A stretch of 64,000 nucleotides of DNA, from positions 68,888,914 through 68,952,913 of the forward strand of contig CM063109.1 in the NCBI GenBank assembly GCA_031841125.1. The letters run 5' to 3'. Positions within the stretch are counted from its first letter, which is position 1. Each line of letters begins with the position of its first letter. The notes beneath the pieces are model-generated. The model had not been told where the DNA came from and made no database searches. It saw only the letters and a program-made list of their open reading frames with translations. The stretch is from Acanthococcus lagerstroemiae. Taxonomy: Eukaryota; Arthropoda; Insecta; Hemiptera; Eriococcidae. Below, piece after piece: positions 44,411 to 57,819 of this stretch. The position numbers were made by a program, and so were the translations under genes.

Positions 44411-45189
44411 TAGAGCTAGGAATTTTCGGTTGTAAAAAATTGAAAATTCGGGTTCAGAAATCGCGCAAACAAAGAAAAAATCTTATTTCATGAAAAAAAG
44501 TTAAAAATTTTACAAAAAGCGCTTATTAAAGAGCATGATTAGGTACATGTCTTTCCAGATTGCTTTGCTGGAAGCTGTGTCGTCTGTCACTGAGAAGATA
44601 TTTATAATCGGAAAACGATCTTTCCACGTCAACCGAAACAAGAGGTGCGTAGGTGTATGCGCTGAGGATGGCCGGGTCTGGAGGAATGGGTGAGGATGTT
44701 GCATCGTCACCGTGTACACAAATAGCATTTAAATGTTGCAAAATGACGAATCCTTCATTTTTACTGAAAACGTCGTCAGCTTTCTTGCTCGAAATAGACC
44801 CTCGAAAACCGGGAATTTTCACTCATCCACTCAAACATGACACATACTGTATAGTCGCTCACTCATCAGTCGATAAGCAATACTCGATTTTTTCTTTCTC
44901 TATTTTCGGATTCTTTCCAATATTACCGGTTTCTTCCTTCTATTTCTTAAAATCTGCTCTTCATTTACTCTCGATTCTGCCCGTTTTTAGCTGAAATGAT
45001 CATTTCCGACTTTTATTACATTTTCGGTTTTTATAAAGGTTTTCGGTATTTTAAACATTCTCGGTTTTTTTCGGCAAAATAAAACTTCTTTCCCAGGTCC
45101 CTACTACTCTGACATGGACTTCTATTTGATTTTTATTCATCTGCCCTTCACCAAAGTGATTCGGCAAAACCCGAAGAATCCTAGCTCTA
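44411..45189 (-). mobile_element. hAT element, internally deleted, 779 bp
   Basis: TIRs TAGAGCTAGGAATTTTCGG (left) and TAGAGCTAGGATTCTTCGG (right, reverse complement) bound the element. The flanking 8-mers GATATAAG (44403-44410) and GATATAAC (45190-45197) match at 7 of 8, as expected for hAT. Inside is the C-terminal part of a hAT transposase on the minus strand. The TIR resembles that of the hAT-type MITEs at 34230 and 59557 (AGGGCTA.GATTTTTATG). Confidence 0.85.
44526..44822 (-). pseudogene. hAT transposase C-terminal dimerisation region
   Basis: The frame contains YAPLVSVDVERSFSDYKYLL followed by SDRRHSFQQSNLERHV, the signature of the hAT C-terminal dimerisation domain, through which transposase monomers assemble. 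About 98 codons remain, against the 500-700 usual for a full hAT transposase. The upstream residues (KIPGFRG.., FSKNEGF) plausibly belong to the segment just before the domain. The catalytic core with its DDE residues is missing, so the fragment cannot act as a transposase. It sits inside the element at 44411-45189. Confidence 0.85.
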
Positions 45190-45197
45190 GATATAAC

Positions 45198-45649
45198 CCA
45201 TATTAAAGTCCCCAAAAAAGAAATTTCACTGTTATTCAGATCGGGGGAAATCGACTCCTAACAAAGTATCAACTTTGAGATATTTGGATTCTCTAATTTT
45301 TCCTCCGGCTTAGCATCCAGCTCTGATTCTAATCGAGACATTCAAATTTCACTACTGAATGACAATTAAAATTTTTCTCAGTTCCAAGTTAGCTTGTGAA
45401 TTACATTGGTTTCAAATCTGTTGAGAAAAATATTGAACTTCATCATACTGCTGCGCAGTGATTCAATTGAAAAAGTGAAGAATAAGTACCTGGGCCGTGT
45501 CCAGTTAAAAAAGTCAGTTAAACAAACAATCAAAGATGTATTCTAGGGGCTTATTTCGAATTATTACGTTACTATTTCGTTTGGTCTAAGTTTGAAACCC
45601 CTATGATATAGCAACTTAAGCAACGAGTATAAAATCGATGAGAATAACT
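45198..45649. other. unidentified spacer
   Basis: AT-rich sequence in which nothing could be assigned. Confidence 0.35.
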
Positions 45650-46353
45650 GAGGTGTTGTCGAAGAAAAAAGTGTAACCGCCATTTTCAAAATTTTTCAGG
45701 AGAGACAAAAAAAATGAATAAGTGTCCATGAAAGCAGTGTATGTGAAGTTTAAATAGATGCGTGGTATGTACAATGTAAATTTTATTCGTCTAAGTTGCA
45801 TAGGAAGCTTCTCAGATCAAAATTCCTAAGAAAGAAGTGTAACTGCCATAATAATAGATGTATGGACGCTGTAAAACGAAAACCTCCCAAGCGACTAAAT
45901 CTGTTTTTTGAGAAAACGTAACCTTAAAAGCCAATGAATAATGCCTGTTTATGGACATAGCGTTTACTGATAAGTTGTTTTCAACGTGGATACACATTTT
46001 CGTATCGGGGGCCAAATTTAAAATAATTTTACTTTTTACGCTCTTTCCAACGATACTAATAACTCATTTTGTCAACAAATGGTCGCTTGGAAAGTTTTTG
46101 TTCAGCAGCGTCCATTTATTTCACATTTTTATGTACAAATAAAATTAATGCTGTACATACACTTCTTGGATAAAAACAATATCACTCATAGTAGTGTCAT
46201 CTAGTGGATAAATTTTTAAATTTTTTAAAACATCATAGGAGGGTAATTTTCATTGCCTTGTATAGGCAATACTGTACTGAGTTGAACCAGTACCACCTAA
46301 AAAACGAGTTTTGAGGAACCTGGCGGTTACACTTCTTTCTTCGACAGCGTCTC
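45650..46353. mobile_element. TIR element, 704 bp, hosting a nested MITE
   Basis: The left arm 45650-45682 and right arm 46321-46353 are inverted repeats sharing GTCGAAGAAAxAAGTGTAAC and CGCCA. AACT lies immediately outside on both sides, a possible 4-bp target duplication. A further copy of the subterminal motif (AAGAAAGAAGTGTAACTGCC) is at about 45828-45847. A 252-bp MITE lies inside. Confidence 0.65.
45863..46114. mobile_element. 252-bp MITE, copy 1
   Basis: The ends TGGACGCTG and CAGCGTCCA are inverted, with extended similarity (TCCCAAGCGAC / GTCGCTTGGAA). The interior (ACTGATAAG, TTTTCAACGTG, CGGGGGCCAAAT, CTCTTTCCAACGATA, TAATAACTCATTTTGT) matches 55470-55719 in order and spacing. Confidence 0.75.
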
Positions 46354-46649
46354 AACTGTGTTTTTTTTTTTTAAGGAAATGTGAAGATATCGCTCAATTT
46401 TTTGAGAACAATGATCTCGTTTATTTTATTTAGGAAAAAGAAAGGACGCATTTCTTATTTCTTTCCGTCCCTCAGTTCGAAATTTGTTTGTTATCTTTTT
46501 TAACGAGTGTTTTCCCTATTCTTTGAACAAAAAAAAATCAATTTGGTTCTTCATAATTGCTTTTCTTTTCGTCCAACAAAATTCGTGACGTATACTTCGA
46601 ATGCTGAAGTAAAATGTTGTCATTGCGCAATCGTTAAAAATTAGATTTT
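46354..46649. other. unidentified spacer
   Basis: T-rich sequence in which nothing could be assigned. Confidence 0.35.
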
Positions 46650-47600
46650 GAAACACCGAGTGAATCCGAATGTCAAATTTGAAGAAATGATTTTAAAATT
46701 AACGACTCTAGAAAATCATCGATTGTTTAAATTTTTAATGTGATAATGTGTCAATGTTGCCGGTCTTAAGTGGAAAATTTTAATTCTTGGGTTCATATCG
46801 TGAGTGGTTCGCATTTCTGATGAATTATCAAGTGATCCAAAAAACTAAATTCTGATGGAAAGTTGAGTTTTCAGAATTGACGCAAATTCGCCCGTTTCAA
46901 CGATGGAAGAAAACTAGTAGCAACGAAAGTACAGAGTCGTAGCGAAAAATTGAAAATTCTTTCCTTTTATCTCGCAGTAAGTTGAAAGGCCATTCGAGAT
47001 GGGTAAACTTTGCTCTACTTCAAGGATCCAGGAAACAACATTTCAAAATTGAAGATCTAGGTCGCTAATCTGGAATATTTCATTAATTTTTGATCTGATA
47101 CCGATTAAAGCCGGAAGTTGAAATTTCAAGCATGTAATTTAGATTTTGGATACCGAGTAAAGTCGGATGCAAAATTTGATGGAATATTTGATATTAACGA
47201 CCCAAGAGCTCCACATGTCGACAAATTCTTCGATTTTCCCATTATATAAAGAAGTAAAAGTTCCACTTCCAGTCCTCCACGATCGTGAAATTTAGATTTT
47301 AGAGGTTCAAATTGGAGATCAGCTGCCTGAAAACACACTAGTTCAATATTTCTTCTTTTTTTTTTTAATTTCACAAAGCAAATCAATTTCTGCTACCCCT
47401 CAAAGATGAATTTTTGATTTTAATGAATCAAATTAGGACCAGATTGAAAATCTGACGGGATATTCTACGTCGATAGCTATTGCATTCGATTTTTGGGAGC
47501 GTGTCAAGTTTATCTATTTCAACTCGGAAATTGAGATTTTAATGCCCAAAATCGAGTCAGATCAAAAATTTGATGATACATCTAACTATTCAAAATTAGG
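46650..47600. repeat. degenerate tandem array, ~100-bp period
   Basis: Blocks of the form ACCGAGTxAAxxCGGATGxxAAATTTGA followed by ATTAACGAC and a TTCGAT/ATCGAT piece recur with drift (about 46655, 47100, 47150, 47430, 47545). The period is only approximate. Confidence 0.4.
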
Positions 47601-50203
47601 AATTCAATAAACTATATGAGTATTATTCTGATATTTTGTTGAATACCTTCTCATTCGCAGTTGTTGAGTTGTTCTACCTCTTCCCCTTAAAAAAAAATAC
47701 ATTTTTCGCATAAGAAGAGATCCCACTTGAACATCTTGATGCGACTTCGCGTTTAGGAAAATGTGAGCAGTTGTTTTATTCCTTAACTTGAAAAACTTTT
47801 TCCTTAGAATTGTTGTTTTTCTACGTTCAATTTTTAGAACGCCGTATCGCCTCATTTTTCAAACGTGTTTTTTTTTCTTTTTTTTTTTTTCCAGTAATTC
47901 TTGAAACATGTCATACAAGATACACTTGAAAACCCAAACCGACTTCAAGGGTTTTCCCTAGGCAATTCAGGGAGGTAAGAAAAATTCTGCGATTTTTTTC
48001 ACTTGAAAAGGGAATGTAATTTTAGTTTTACGCTTAATATGGATAATGAAATACCCATATCCGTAAAAAATGTTCAAACAAAATTCCCCTCTCTGTTGCA
48101 TGTTAATTTGAATAAAGAAATGAGAATCGCAAAAAAAAAATCAAATCGTTATTCTTGACTCTACCTCAAAACTTTTACAACCAGAACTACACGATCAAAG
48201 CCGACACGAAAAATATGTTATATGGTAATGGGAGAGGGGGTTCTGGAAAATCCCAACTAATATTTTATAAATTTTCCACTTTCTCAACTTTTTAGTAAAT
48301 ACTGACTGAATTGTTACAAATTTTCTATGATCGAAAAAAAGAAAAAGAAAAAAGACTAGCGTCTACTTCATATTTTCAACCTAGGTTTGTTCGCATAAAT
48401 TTGAGTTTTGTCATTTTCGTAACATGATTTTTCTGCATATGTTATCAGAACTATTACTTATCTGGGGAGATACAGAGATGGTTGTCAACCAAATAGTTTT
48501 TGCTTTAATTCTATCTCAGATTTTGAATTTTTACTTTTTAAATTGTGATGAGATTGACTAAGTAAGTGGACAAAAAAAAATTTGAGAATATTTAAAATTT
48601 TGACGAGTAGGCGAAAAAAGTTTCTACTTTTTTATTCTATTCAACTAAAAATGAGAGATCAGCAAATAATTTAAATTTTCGAAATTGACTAGCCAAAAAT
48701 AGTTCTCAAGATGTGCGCAGGGAGGATGGGGGCTGCTTTCTTGCAATTCCCTTTGGCTATATTACACCTTCCACAACCTGTTCCTTAGTGCCTTGCAAAC
48801 AAAAATAGAGCAAAAATACAGTTTTTTTCTTTCGTTTTTCAATTTTGTTTCTAGTTCTTATTGATGAATGAGAATTCTATCCCCGGTTCTTTGTTTTTTG
48901 CGCACAAGTGAAGAAGACCAAAAAGCAAAATGAAGCACTCTGTGTTTATTTAGAAGGGAGGCAAAGAAACATTTTCACCTGAAATTCTTTGCTACTTCTA
49001 CTTCGCAATAAAAAAGAAGTCGACTCCTAATTTTGTCTCAAATAATTAAAAACTTATAAATTTTTTTTTTTCTGAATTTGTTCCAGACCCCGCTAAAGAA
49101 AGGGACAAATGGAGGTATCGCCCCCCTGAGAAAATACTTGCCCGTCTAGAAAAGTAGAAAATCTACTGTTACGTCCTCCCCCGCCCTAATTAGCTTCCTA
49201 AAAAATGTTCATAAACAATGTTCTTTGACTCCTTTATTGACAGAAGTTGATTACGGACCTAAACTGTCTCGGAATAGTCTGTCCGAGAATATTCAAATCT
49301 TTTCTTGTTCTTTTAAACAAGTACATAGCTCCTTGTATAATAGAGTATTATTGTACGACTATATAATTCAAACGAAGTAGAAAATGTAATACACATGTAG
49401 TCTAGCCGATACATCAGTATGTATTATGCGTACACCACGCGTATAACATGTTGATCTGTTGATAATATTAAATCGATCATCTGAAATTAGGAAAAGTTAC
49501 TTGCAGTCTACCGACGAAATTAAAACTCTCACTTATATGCAAAATAGATTAGGACTATCTATACGTATTCTGTTACCGATATTACAAGTAGGCAGTATAA
49601 GAGTGACTACTATAATGACATACCGTCTACCTAATTTTAGTTTCATATTTGGCATTAGTGTGCATAAAAAAAAGAACTACGTGATGCGCCTAATATAATT
49701 TGAGAAGTTTCATCAGCCAGACAGGGTCTAGGTGAGAATCTGAATGAAATTCCCAACCTATCAGAAATTTGTGTTGATGAAGTGAACAACTTTTTATCGG
49801 GCATGAAACGCTGCGGGGTATAAATAATACGAGGTTTTGATGAAATATCGTTCTAAATAATAGTAGACTGCGAATATCAGTCGTTTTCTAATAAACAACG
49901 AGAATGTGTTTTCACCTCGTGCGCTGTGTGGGTGGATGTATGGCCAAAATGACTAAATATGTAATTTTTCAATTCCTGTAAATGAACGAGTATTTTCTCA
50001 TGTAGAGTACGAATGAAAGAAATCTACATACCAAATAAACTCTAAATGCTTGAGTGAGCATTTAGCAGCTTTCCGGGATGCATAGATGGCTAACTTTCAA
50101 AATGGCACGTGTCGCAAACATTTTTCGCAAATGTAGAAATATGAAACTTCTTCCCATGTGTCCAACTCCCCCCCCCCGCGCCCCACCCCGCCCCACATCC
50201 GAC
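47601..50203. other. unidentified interval
   Basis: AT-rich with several poly-A/poly-T runs. No gene, RNA or clear repeat was recognised. The short plus frame at 49459-49698 has no known motif. Confidence 0.4.
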
Positions 50204-51575
50204 AGAGATGGCCTTTGACATTGTCTGGTCTTATGACAAATGTTGAACACGAGGCGTTCTTTCAGTTGGATAAGCCTCGACGAGGAAAAGAGCTTCATAT
50301 CTCCTTCCCTTCATGGTACCAATTTTTTGAATTTTGTTCGACGAATATACACGGGTGGAATGTAAATTAATTTTGCTGTTGTACCTTGATGATGGTCCCA
50401 AATTAAAATGTTGCAGTTTGAAGAAGAAAAAAAAAACGTGAGCAAAATTACTTTGAAAAGTATCGAGATGTTTCAAATGTTGATTCAGATTTTTTCAAGT
50501 TTGTTGAATACCTTCAAAACTGCTCCAAGCTTGCTTAAGATTTTTTAGAATATTTTTAAAACTTGTTAATGGTCGTCAGAATTACATCAAGACAATGCCA
50601 TACCTAATCGAGATTTCTTAAGACTCAGTATTCTTTGAGGATTTTGTGACATTTTCAATATTTTTTTTAGACTACCTATAACTTTGGTTTTTAAACTGCT
50701 ATGTTTGAGACTCTTAGCGTTTGAGGACTCATTTAGACTCTGTAATACTCTTTTAAGTCTTGTTGAAGATTGTTGAAGGAACGTGCTACATCTTTTAAGA
50801 TTCGGTAAGCCGTGATTATGACTCGTTAACGCTGTTCCGGAAAGAATACCCCGCAGTAATCGAGACTATCTTTAAGATTCGGGATTTCTTTCAGATTCCT
50901 TGAGATTTTCAAAACCTGTTTCTGACTTTCCGAAGTATGTTTTTAAAAATTATTACCTGTTTAAGACTGTGATAGACTAATTTCTGAGTTTCTCAGACTC
51001 ATGCAGATGACTTTAAGACTTTCTAAGACTCTTTAAGGTCTTTTTTTTAAAAAGAATTTTGAAGCAAAGTTTTACCTTTTTTAAGATTTTTCAAGACATT
51101 CTTAAGACTTAATAGTGATTTTTCGAACTAATTCCAGAGTATCCTCGGCTTGATCGAGATTAATTCACTCCTCAGAATTTTTTAGGGATTTTTGAGGTTC
51201 TCAATACTTTTTTAGACTCGGTGAAACTTTTTTTCTTTGAACCATTTCTTATTTAAGATTCTTTTAGATTTATTTCGGACTCTTAGGGCCTTATATCTGT
51301 ACGGATTTCAGGACTCTGTAAGACTTCAAGGTTTGTATAAACTTGCTCAGGACTTTTCAAGATTGTATAAGATTCTTCCAGACATGTTTTGAGACCATCT
51401 GCAAGGCTGGCCCGTACTCTCATCAAGTCTTCATGGCCCGTTTACGTGTTTCGACTCTCAGAGCTGACAGATTTGATCAGAATTTTTTAAGACTTATCCA
51501 AACAGGCTTAAGACTCCTTGAGGCTCTTTAGGGCTTTCAAGAAGTTGTTAAAGCTTCTTTAAGACTTCTTCATGT
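50204..51575 (+). repeat. T-rich dispersed repeat, copy 2
   Basis: It matches 25640-26770: ACAGAGATGGCCTTTGA, TTCGACGAATATA, GATGATGGTCCCA and ATGTTGCAGTTTGAA come first, then about 1 kb of loosely repeated TTTAAGACTC motifs, with ACTCTCATCAAGTCTT near the end. A C-rich insert-like block (51580-51835) follows, after which the AAGACTT motifs resume to about 51900. Confidence 0.7.
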
Positions 51576-52395
51576 AGGGACGAAACTAGGGGGCGGGTGT
51601 ACAGAGGGGCAGTTTTCCTCCCCGAGCCTCCACTGTAGTTGGGAAATTTTATTAGATAGATCAAAGTTCGGAAAATCCAGCAAGTCAAAAGCGATTTCGA
51701 GTTTGTTTTTTTTAGTCAATACAAGAAAAAATTTGATACTTGGGAATTCTGAGTTAATTCAGTCGGGAATTTAACAATTCTTGTCCCCCCCCCTCCTCCG
51801 AAAAAACTCTTCGCTACGTTTATCTGTCTTCATTACTCTACAAACCTTCTTCGTAATTCTTCAAGACCTCTTCAAGCCTTGTTTAAGACTTCAAGATATG
51901 TTGTGGTGAGGAAATTCGTAAACTGACCAAAATTTACTGTACATATGTAACGTGTACTTCTCTCTCTTGTAATCTTACCGTTTTCCGATACATCTTCGTC
52001 AGCCATTTCAACGGTTCCCATTTTATCTTCAAAATTCATTCACTGATCTCTTTCGCGTGTTATTTCTCCAGTTTTTCCTATCTTTACATTCAGTCCTGTA
52101 CTGCCAGTATCGTGTCCAGTCCGTTTATGCTCGTGATTGATTTCTGGTTTTCCAATTACCGAGAATCGTACATAGATCTTGCTTACAGTTACATGTCTTG
52201 TTACGTTAAATTTTGAATAATTTTTCTTCTTCGATTTTGCAATTTTACGTACCTTCTATTTTCCGGTATTTTGTGCACTTTGCAAACTTTCATCTCGATG
52301 TTGATATTTTTCCGTCTGCCATTAGCACGTATCGATGAAATTGCAGTCGCTTAAATTCAACGTTTTCGAATTTGATTTTTTTCACCACTTTTCAG
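51576..52395. other. unidentified interval
   Basis: Includes the G/C-run patch at 51580-51835 and a short resumption of the AAGACTT repeat. No gene was recognised. Confidence 0.35.
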
Positions 52396-52581
52396 GGTGA
52401 TGAACGACCGCCTGATTCGCGTGGTCTTTCATCGTCTGGTAGTGACAATTCTTTTCTTCATCTTGTTTTCGTCAATTTTCCGCGACTGTTTTCCGATGCA
52501 TTTTCGTTTAAAATAAAATATTTATTCTTGTATACCGCGATATTATTTTCGTGTGTCTGCGTTACGTATATGATGGCGTAA
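52396..52581 (+). other. candidate exon start, unidentified
   Basis: TTTTTTTCACCACTTTTCAG (AG at 52394-52395) is a strong 3' splice site. The following frame starts GDERPPDSRGLSSSGSDNSF, a polar non-repetitive stretch, then becomes hydrophobic and ends at 52581. A GTAGTG near 52439 could be a weak donor. No family is recognised. Confidence 0.22.
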
Positions 52582-55469
52582 GTACATATGTACTTTATAA
52601 GAGTGACGAGGGAGGTGGGGGAGGGGGTAGACGGAGACACGGACTATTTTTTCTTTTTTCGTTTCTGTCCTGGAACTGTAGGATATTCAACCTGTTTTCT
52701 AAGTTCCGGGCACTCTCCTTTCCCCTTTCTAAGTCTCGTTGAGCTAGTCGTGGCTTTTCCGAGAACTCCATTTTCAATGTCTGCATTTTCCAACTGCGCT
52801 GTATTGTCCAAGTTTTGAATGCGATAATTTTGTGTTTTCAAAGCGATTTTACTATTGTGCTTAGAGTTGTGATGTATTCCTGTGGAATAAAAGTTGTTAT
52901 TCCATATTTCGTGCGTTCTTGGCGCGAATATCGTTACAGTATTTTATGGGTAATTTGCCGCTGGCCACTTCTTCTTTTTCTTCCTACAATTAATGTTTAA
53001 GGCTATTATCTTTACATGATTCTTTCAGATGTTTCTGATTAAGGCTTGATTGACTTTTGTGAGCCTATTATGTGTCAGACTCAGACTTTTGAGACTCTCT
53101 CCGCTTGTATGGTTGACATCTGGTAGATTTCTGGGTACCAAGAGGCCAGAACTTTTGATTGGTCAGAGTTTTCTATTTTTCATGATTGGTTTTTGGAAAC
53201 GGTGAATTTTCCCTTAACGCTTTATAGTCTCGTTATTAGTAAGTACATTTTACGAAAAATTCCATGTGTCGCGAAATGATACTTTGCCACATGTGAACGA
53301 CCCATGTGTCGCCCTTGCGACACCCACGTTGCCACCAATATTCGGATGAGCATATATGTTCATCCGGGAAACCTGCTAAATATGCTGAGTAAATGGTCGG
53401 TTTTGGATTCATTCAAATCAGTTTCATGTACGAGTATTGTACCGTTGGTACCATATTATTGCTAGTATTATAGAACATAACCACAGCAAAACGGAATCCG
53501 ATCGACTTTCGTTAACCGATGTCTTTCTCATTTCTACTGTCTGGAGTCTTGCGTTTGAAACGTCATTCTTCCTTAAAATTCGCAGTAATCGAATAGTTAT
53601 TTGTCACGAAAATGCACATGAACACGTTTTACGTTCCAGTAGAGTATTTAAAACGAAACCATTTTCACGCTTTGTACCCACATAAAATCGACATTAGACG
53701 TACACCAAATGAAAGAATAGGTAAACATAGAAACTATATCAAATCGTCACATCGCCAAATACTCTTTTAATAGGTATGTGCTTGTAACGAAAGTAAATTG
53801 AAATTATCATCAGCATTACTTATTACGTAGGTAGTGCTTCTGAGGTACATAAATATCGCGGGAATAATACGATAGAAAATTTAGCAAAAATGTCACGATC
53901 GACTTGAACAATAATTGTATCGATGTGTATACAGTCGGTGAAACATACATAGCCAGTTCGTGATTTTGTTTCGCCTCGGTCGTGATTATTAACACTTTCC
54001 TTCGTGGAACGCCTCCTCCCAACTGTTGAAACTGAGTTTGAATGCGGAAAGTGCATTGTTGAACGTATTCGTATTGTTTGCTCGATTTCGTATCGTTTAA
54101 AATTAGCAAACATTTTGGTGTCTGGCTGATGACAGCAGAAAGAAACACTGTACCTACATGGCATGATTATGATTTACCTACTAGCTATATAATTTAACAA
54201 TGACTAATTACTGCTACAAAAATGTTCCAATGTACTTATATTTGTTATTCCTAAATATCTTTACCTGAAGGAATTTAAGATGTACGAGTTTCCAGAGGAA
54301 GAGTTTATTTGGTGGTCAGAAAGCACTTATGAGTGAAGAAGGAATCGGTGAATTTTTTCTTACAAATGAGAAAAAGGAAAATAAAATTATTTTGCGCGAT
54401 CGAACGCGAGTTTTTAGAACCCCCCGAGTCGCTCTATCAACAACAGTAGCCCAAAATGATTTATACTTGCGAATAACATCAATCTATCAAATACTCGCAA
54501 ATTCGGGTCAAAACTGGATGAATATGTTTCACAGTCCTTTACAATATCACAACCCTTTTTTTATAGTAATCCCCGCTGTCAGTAGGAGACTTAGTTATAA
54601 ATTAAAATACATAAATGTATAAGTGGATCTGAACACGAATGTAACTTGGGAAGGGCCAGAAGTGTCTGAGCTGGATTTCAGTTTAAAAGTCCTTAATATG
54701 TATTTTACTGATAAAGTACGCCCTGATTAACAAATTAAAAGGGAGGAAAAAAGAAGAAAAAAACTAAATTAATTTTATTTTGCTATTCGTAAGCGATAAT
54801 TCCTATTATTGACGCCGTTTCGAGAATACGATACCATGTACACGTGGAGAAGTTGGAAAAGTTACCTATCGCTCTTTCGCAGGTGTTACGATGAGATGAC
54901 CCGTAATCAGCGTTCGAATAATTGTGGAAAATTTAATATCTTACATATATTTCACTTTAAAAAATAATGATATTTTACATAATATTTTATTTGTAAAATA
55001 TAAAGTATTTTGCGTGATTTCCGCATAAAATATGCAAAATCTATAATATTTTACATACGTCACATGTAAAAACACGTGTACTTAACGCTTACATTTTACT
55101 GCCGAACCCTGCTCCTAATGCACCGGTACTTACTGGCATAATATTATTTTATTACCTTTATAATAATGTACAATATAAGTATTAAGTACCTACCGTAAAA
55201 ATGAACTTCTATCTTTCTCTTTTTGACGGCAAGTTCGTTTATTTGTTTTCTTGTACGTCAGTGGATATTATTATTATTACTATTACTATGTTATAATGTT
55301 GACCTCCTCTCAACAGACTAAAAAGTCCAATGATAAAGGAAGGATACTAAAACAAAATTATGTATAATGATAATAAAAAACAAGATAAATTGGATTAAAA
55401 ATAATACTGATGAACTTCAATTAAAAGAATAATAATTTTGTGGTTGGGAACACCGGAGTTACGGGAAAC
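52582..55469. other. unidentified interval
   Basis: Short frames on both strands (for example 53437-53685, 53816-54164, 54329-54622) match nothing known. 54950-55080 has AT-rich inverted pieces (ATATTTTACATAATATTTTA, GTAAAATATAAAGTA). Confidence 0.4.
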
Positions 55470-55719
55470 TGGACACTGTTCAGCAAGAGGGAACCAACTA
55501 GCAAAATTCGCTTTTTGAGAACACGCGATTCGAAGTTCAAGAACCATGTAGAAACTATATGACACAGCGTTGACTGATAAGCTTTTTTCAACGTGAGTAC
55601 ACATTTTTGAATCGGGGGCCCAATTTTGAAAAATTCTACGTTTAAGCTCTTTCCAACGATAGTAATAACTCATTTTGTTTACAAATGTTAGTTGGTTCCC
55701 TCTTGCTGAACAGCGTCCA
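55470..55719. mobile_element. 250-bp MITE, copy 2
   Basis: It begins TGGACACTGTTCAGCAAGAG and ends with the near-perfect reverse complement (TTGCTGAACAGCGTCCA). The TIR is about 30 bp with one mismatch. Length and interior match the copy at 45863-46114 (252 bp). The target duplication is unclear. Confidence 0.8.
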
Positions 55720-57541
55720 AATATCAAGGGATGAGGAAGACGATCGGCAGAAGACAAGGTTCCAAATCAGGGACATCAGGAATGACGAAGAGCACGAGGC
55801 AGAGGGGGGCACTATTTAAGACAAATTGAGACTATCTTCAAAAACTGAGACCGGGTTTCACTGAAAATATCAATGGCCGGATTTCAATTTTGTATATTCT
55901 TTGTATTCTCGTGTTACCCTGCTTAACCGTGAGGAACGTTTCTGTTAGCTCGAAAAGAACTTACCGCAATGTATTTCGCAATAAGCTCATGACTCCTGAC
56001 TAATCGATGTTAACTATCGCGGGTGAAACAGGGGTGGCAAGTTGGATGTAGCAGGCGTGCAAGTGCTACCCTCGGGAAAATTAGAAAAAAACTCTGCTAC
56101 ATTCTGAAAAATCAAAATTTTGCACCATACTTTATAGAAAAAAATTTTACCTCAAGAAAATCGCTACTTTATTAAATTTATGATCAGTCATCACCATCGT
56201 AATTCGTAAAATCAAAAATGTGACTGATTTTTATTTTTTCTATACATTGCAGCATAGAGGCGTTTAGCTATTTTAAACACGGTTGAAAAAATTTTTTAAG
56301 CCTTTCATATAAATCCTGGATAGTCACAACTCACAAAGCTTGTATACAGTTATAAAAATTAAATACGCAAATTTTTCTGTGTTTAATGTAATAATTAGAT
56401 AATTACCAATATGACTTATGATTGTATTCTTCTGTTTCTGTATGCTAGTGGATTAAGATTGAGATTGATTGAAATTAAACTGCATTGTAAGTTTGTTCAT
56501 TCATGATCAATTTCAGTTATTAAGTGTTGATTATTTACAAATTTTTTGATTTGATTATGATTAATTTGTTTTTTATTACGATAAATAAAGTCATGAGGGT
56601 TGATTCTCAAAACGTTGAAAAAAATTTTCAGGTGGGGAGGGAGAAGGTAGGAGTGTCTTGGTCAATTTTAGAGAAAAATTTGTTTTCCATCATGCTACAT
56701 ACGGGAAAATCAAAACTTGCCGCCCCTGGGGTGAAATTTGAATAGATCTCATTGACTAACCGGTTATTTGTGTGATTTCACGCTGCATGGTGTAAGATTT
56801 AAGTATTTTCCCTTGGCAATTGTTGGTCCCAGAAGTCTAATGATTTCAGGGTGAGGAAGAGAATTCCTGTCTGCACCAAACGTAACTAGTTCAATACATA
56901 GAGCGTCCAAAAAATTACTAAATTTAGGAAAAAATGTGACTACAACGTGAATTGGTGACAAAACGTTTGACTGATGTTCTTCAAAAGAGGATCAACAAAA
57001 TTTGGATAGTGGCCAGGCCCGTGAACATGAGAGGAAGGGGCCTTAAAACACTATCTAGGAGGCGATGTTTCACTTTTCTGCTGAAATTTGCTTCGAATTT
57101 GAACAACGCTCGTTCGCTTTACTTCAAGATCAAATAAGGTGCCAAAATTGTGATAAGCACTCCGTTGATTTTTAAATCATGAATGTAGCCTCAGCTTTCT
57201 TTGGCAATGCGTCTTTTCGACAATTTTTGAACTTTTCTCGAACAGTGTGAACTCTAGGAAACGTAAATATTTTTAATTATGATTTTTCGTGGATGAACTG
57301 GTCCAAAACTTCGACATAAACTGACCTAGGAACCGAAGGTGGAGCTAGGGAGTGAACGTGTTCACTTACCTAACGGTTCAATCTAATGTAAATTAACTGT
57401 AATTATTGCTCCAAATTGGGTCAAAGCCCTAAAAATAATTTTTCGTAAATTAAATGCATTTTTTCCATTTTGAGTGGAAAACTCGAGGTTATGCAGCTCA
57501 AACTTGAGCTACCTACACGAAAAATATTATGAGAAGGAGTG

Positions 57542-57576
<35 letters not shown>

Positions 57577-57819
57577 AATACGTATATTAGAGGACGATAA
57601 TTTTTTACATCTAATTTTAGTTTTTTCTACTTCGGAACATCTGAATACTACAATATTTTCGATCTGTTTCTAGTTTCAATCTTTTAGTGTAGGTACCACA
57701 AACTCATTTCTTCTGGATTCGATGCATAGTACCGAGCCTCATTAGCAAATCATAAAAGTGCAAAACTGAAGTAATACACGCGTTTAAGTCCTTACAAGGA
57801 GTTTGCAAAGAAAAAACAC
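55720..57819. repeat. unidentified interval with a (GA)n microsatellite
   Basis: A GA dinucleotide run spans about 57544-57573. No gene was recognised in the rest. Confidence 0.5.

Noticed and set aside
53816..54164. Two overlapping minus frames of 110 and 113 codons
   Set aside because: Overlap in different frames, no known motif, no splice or promoter support.
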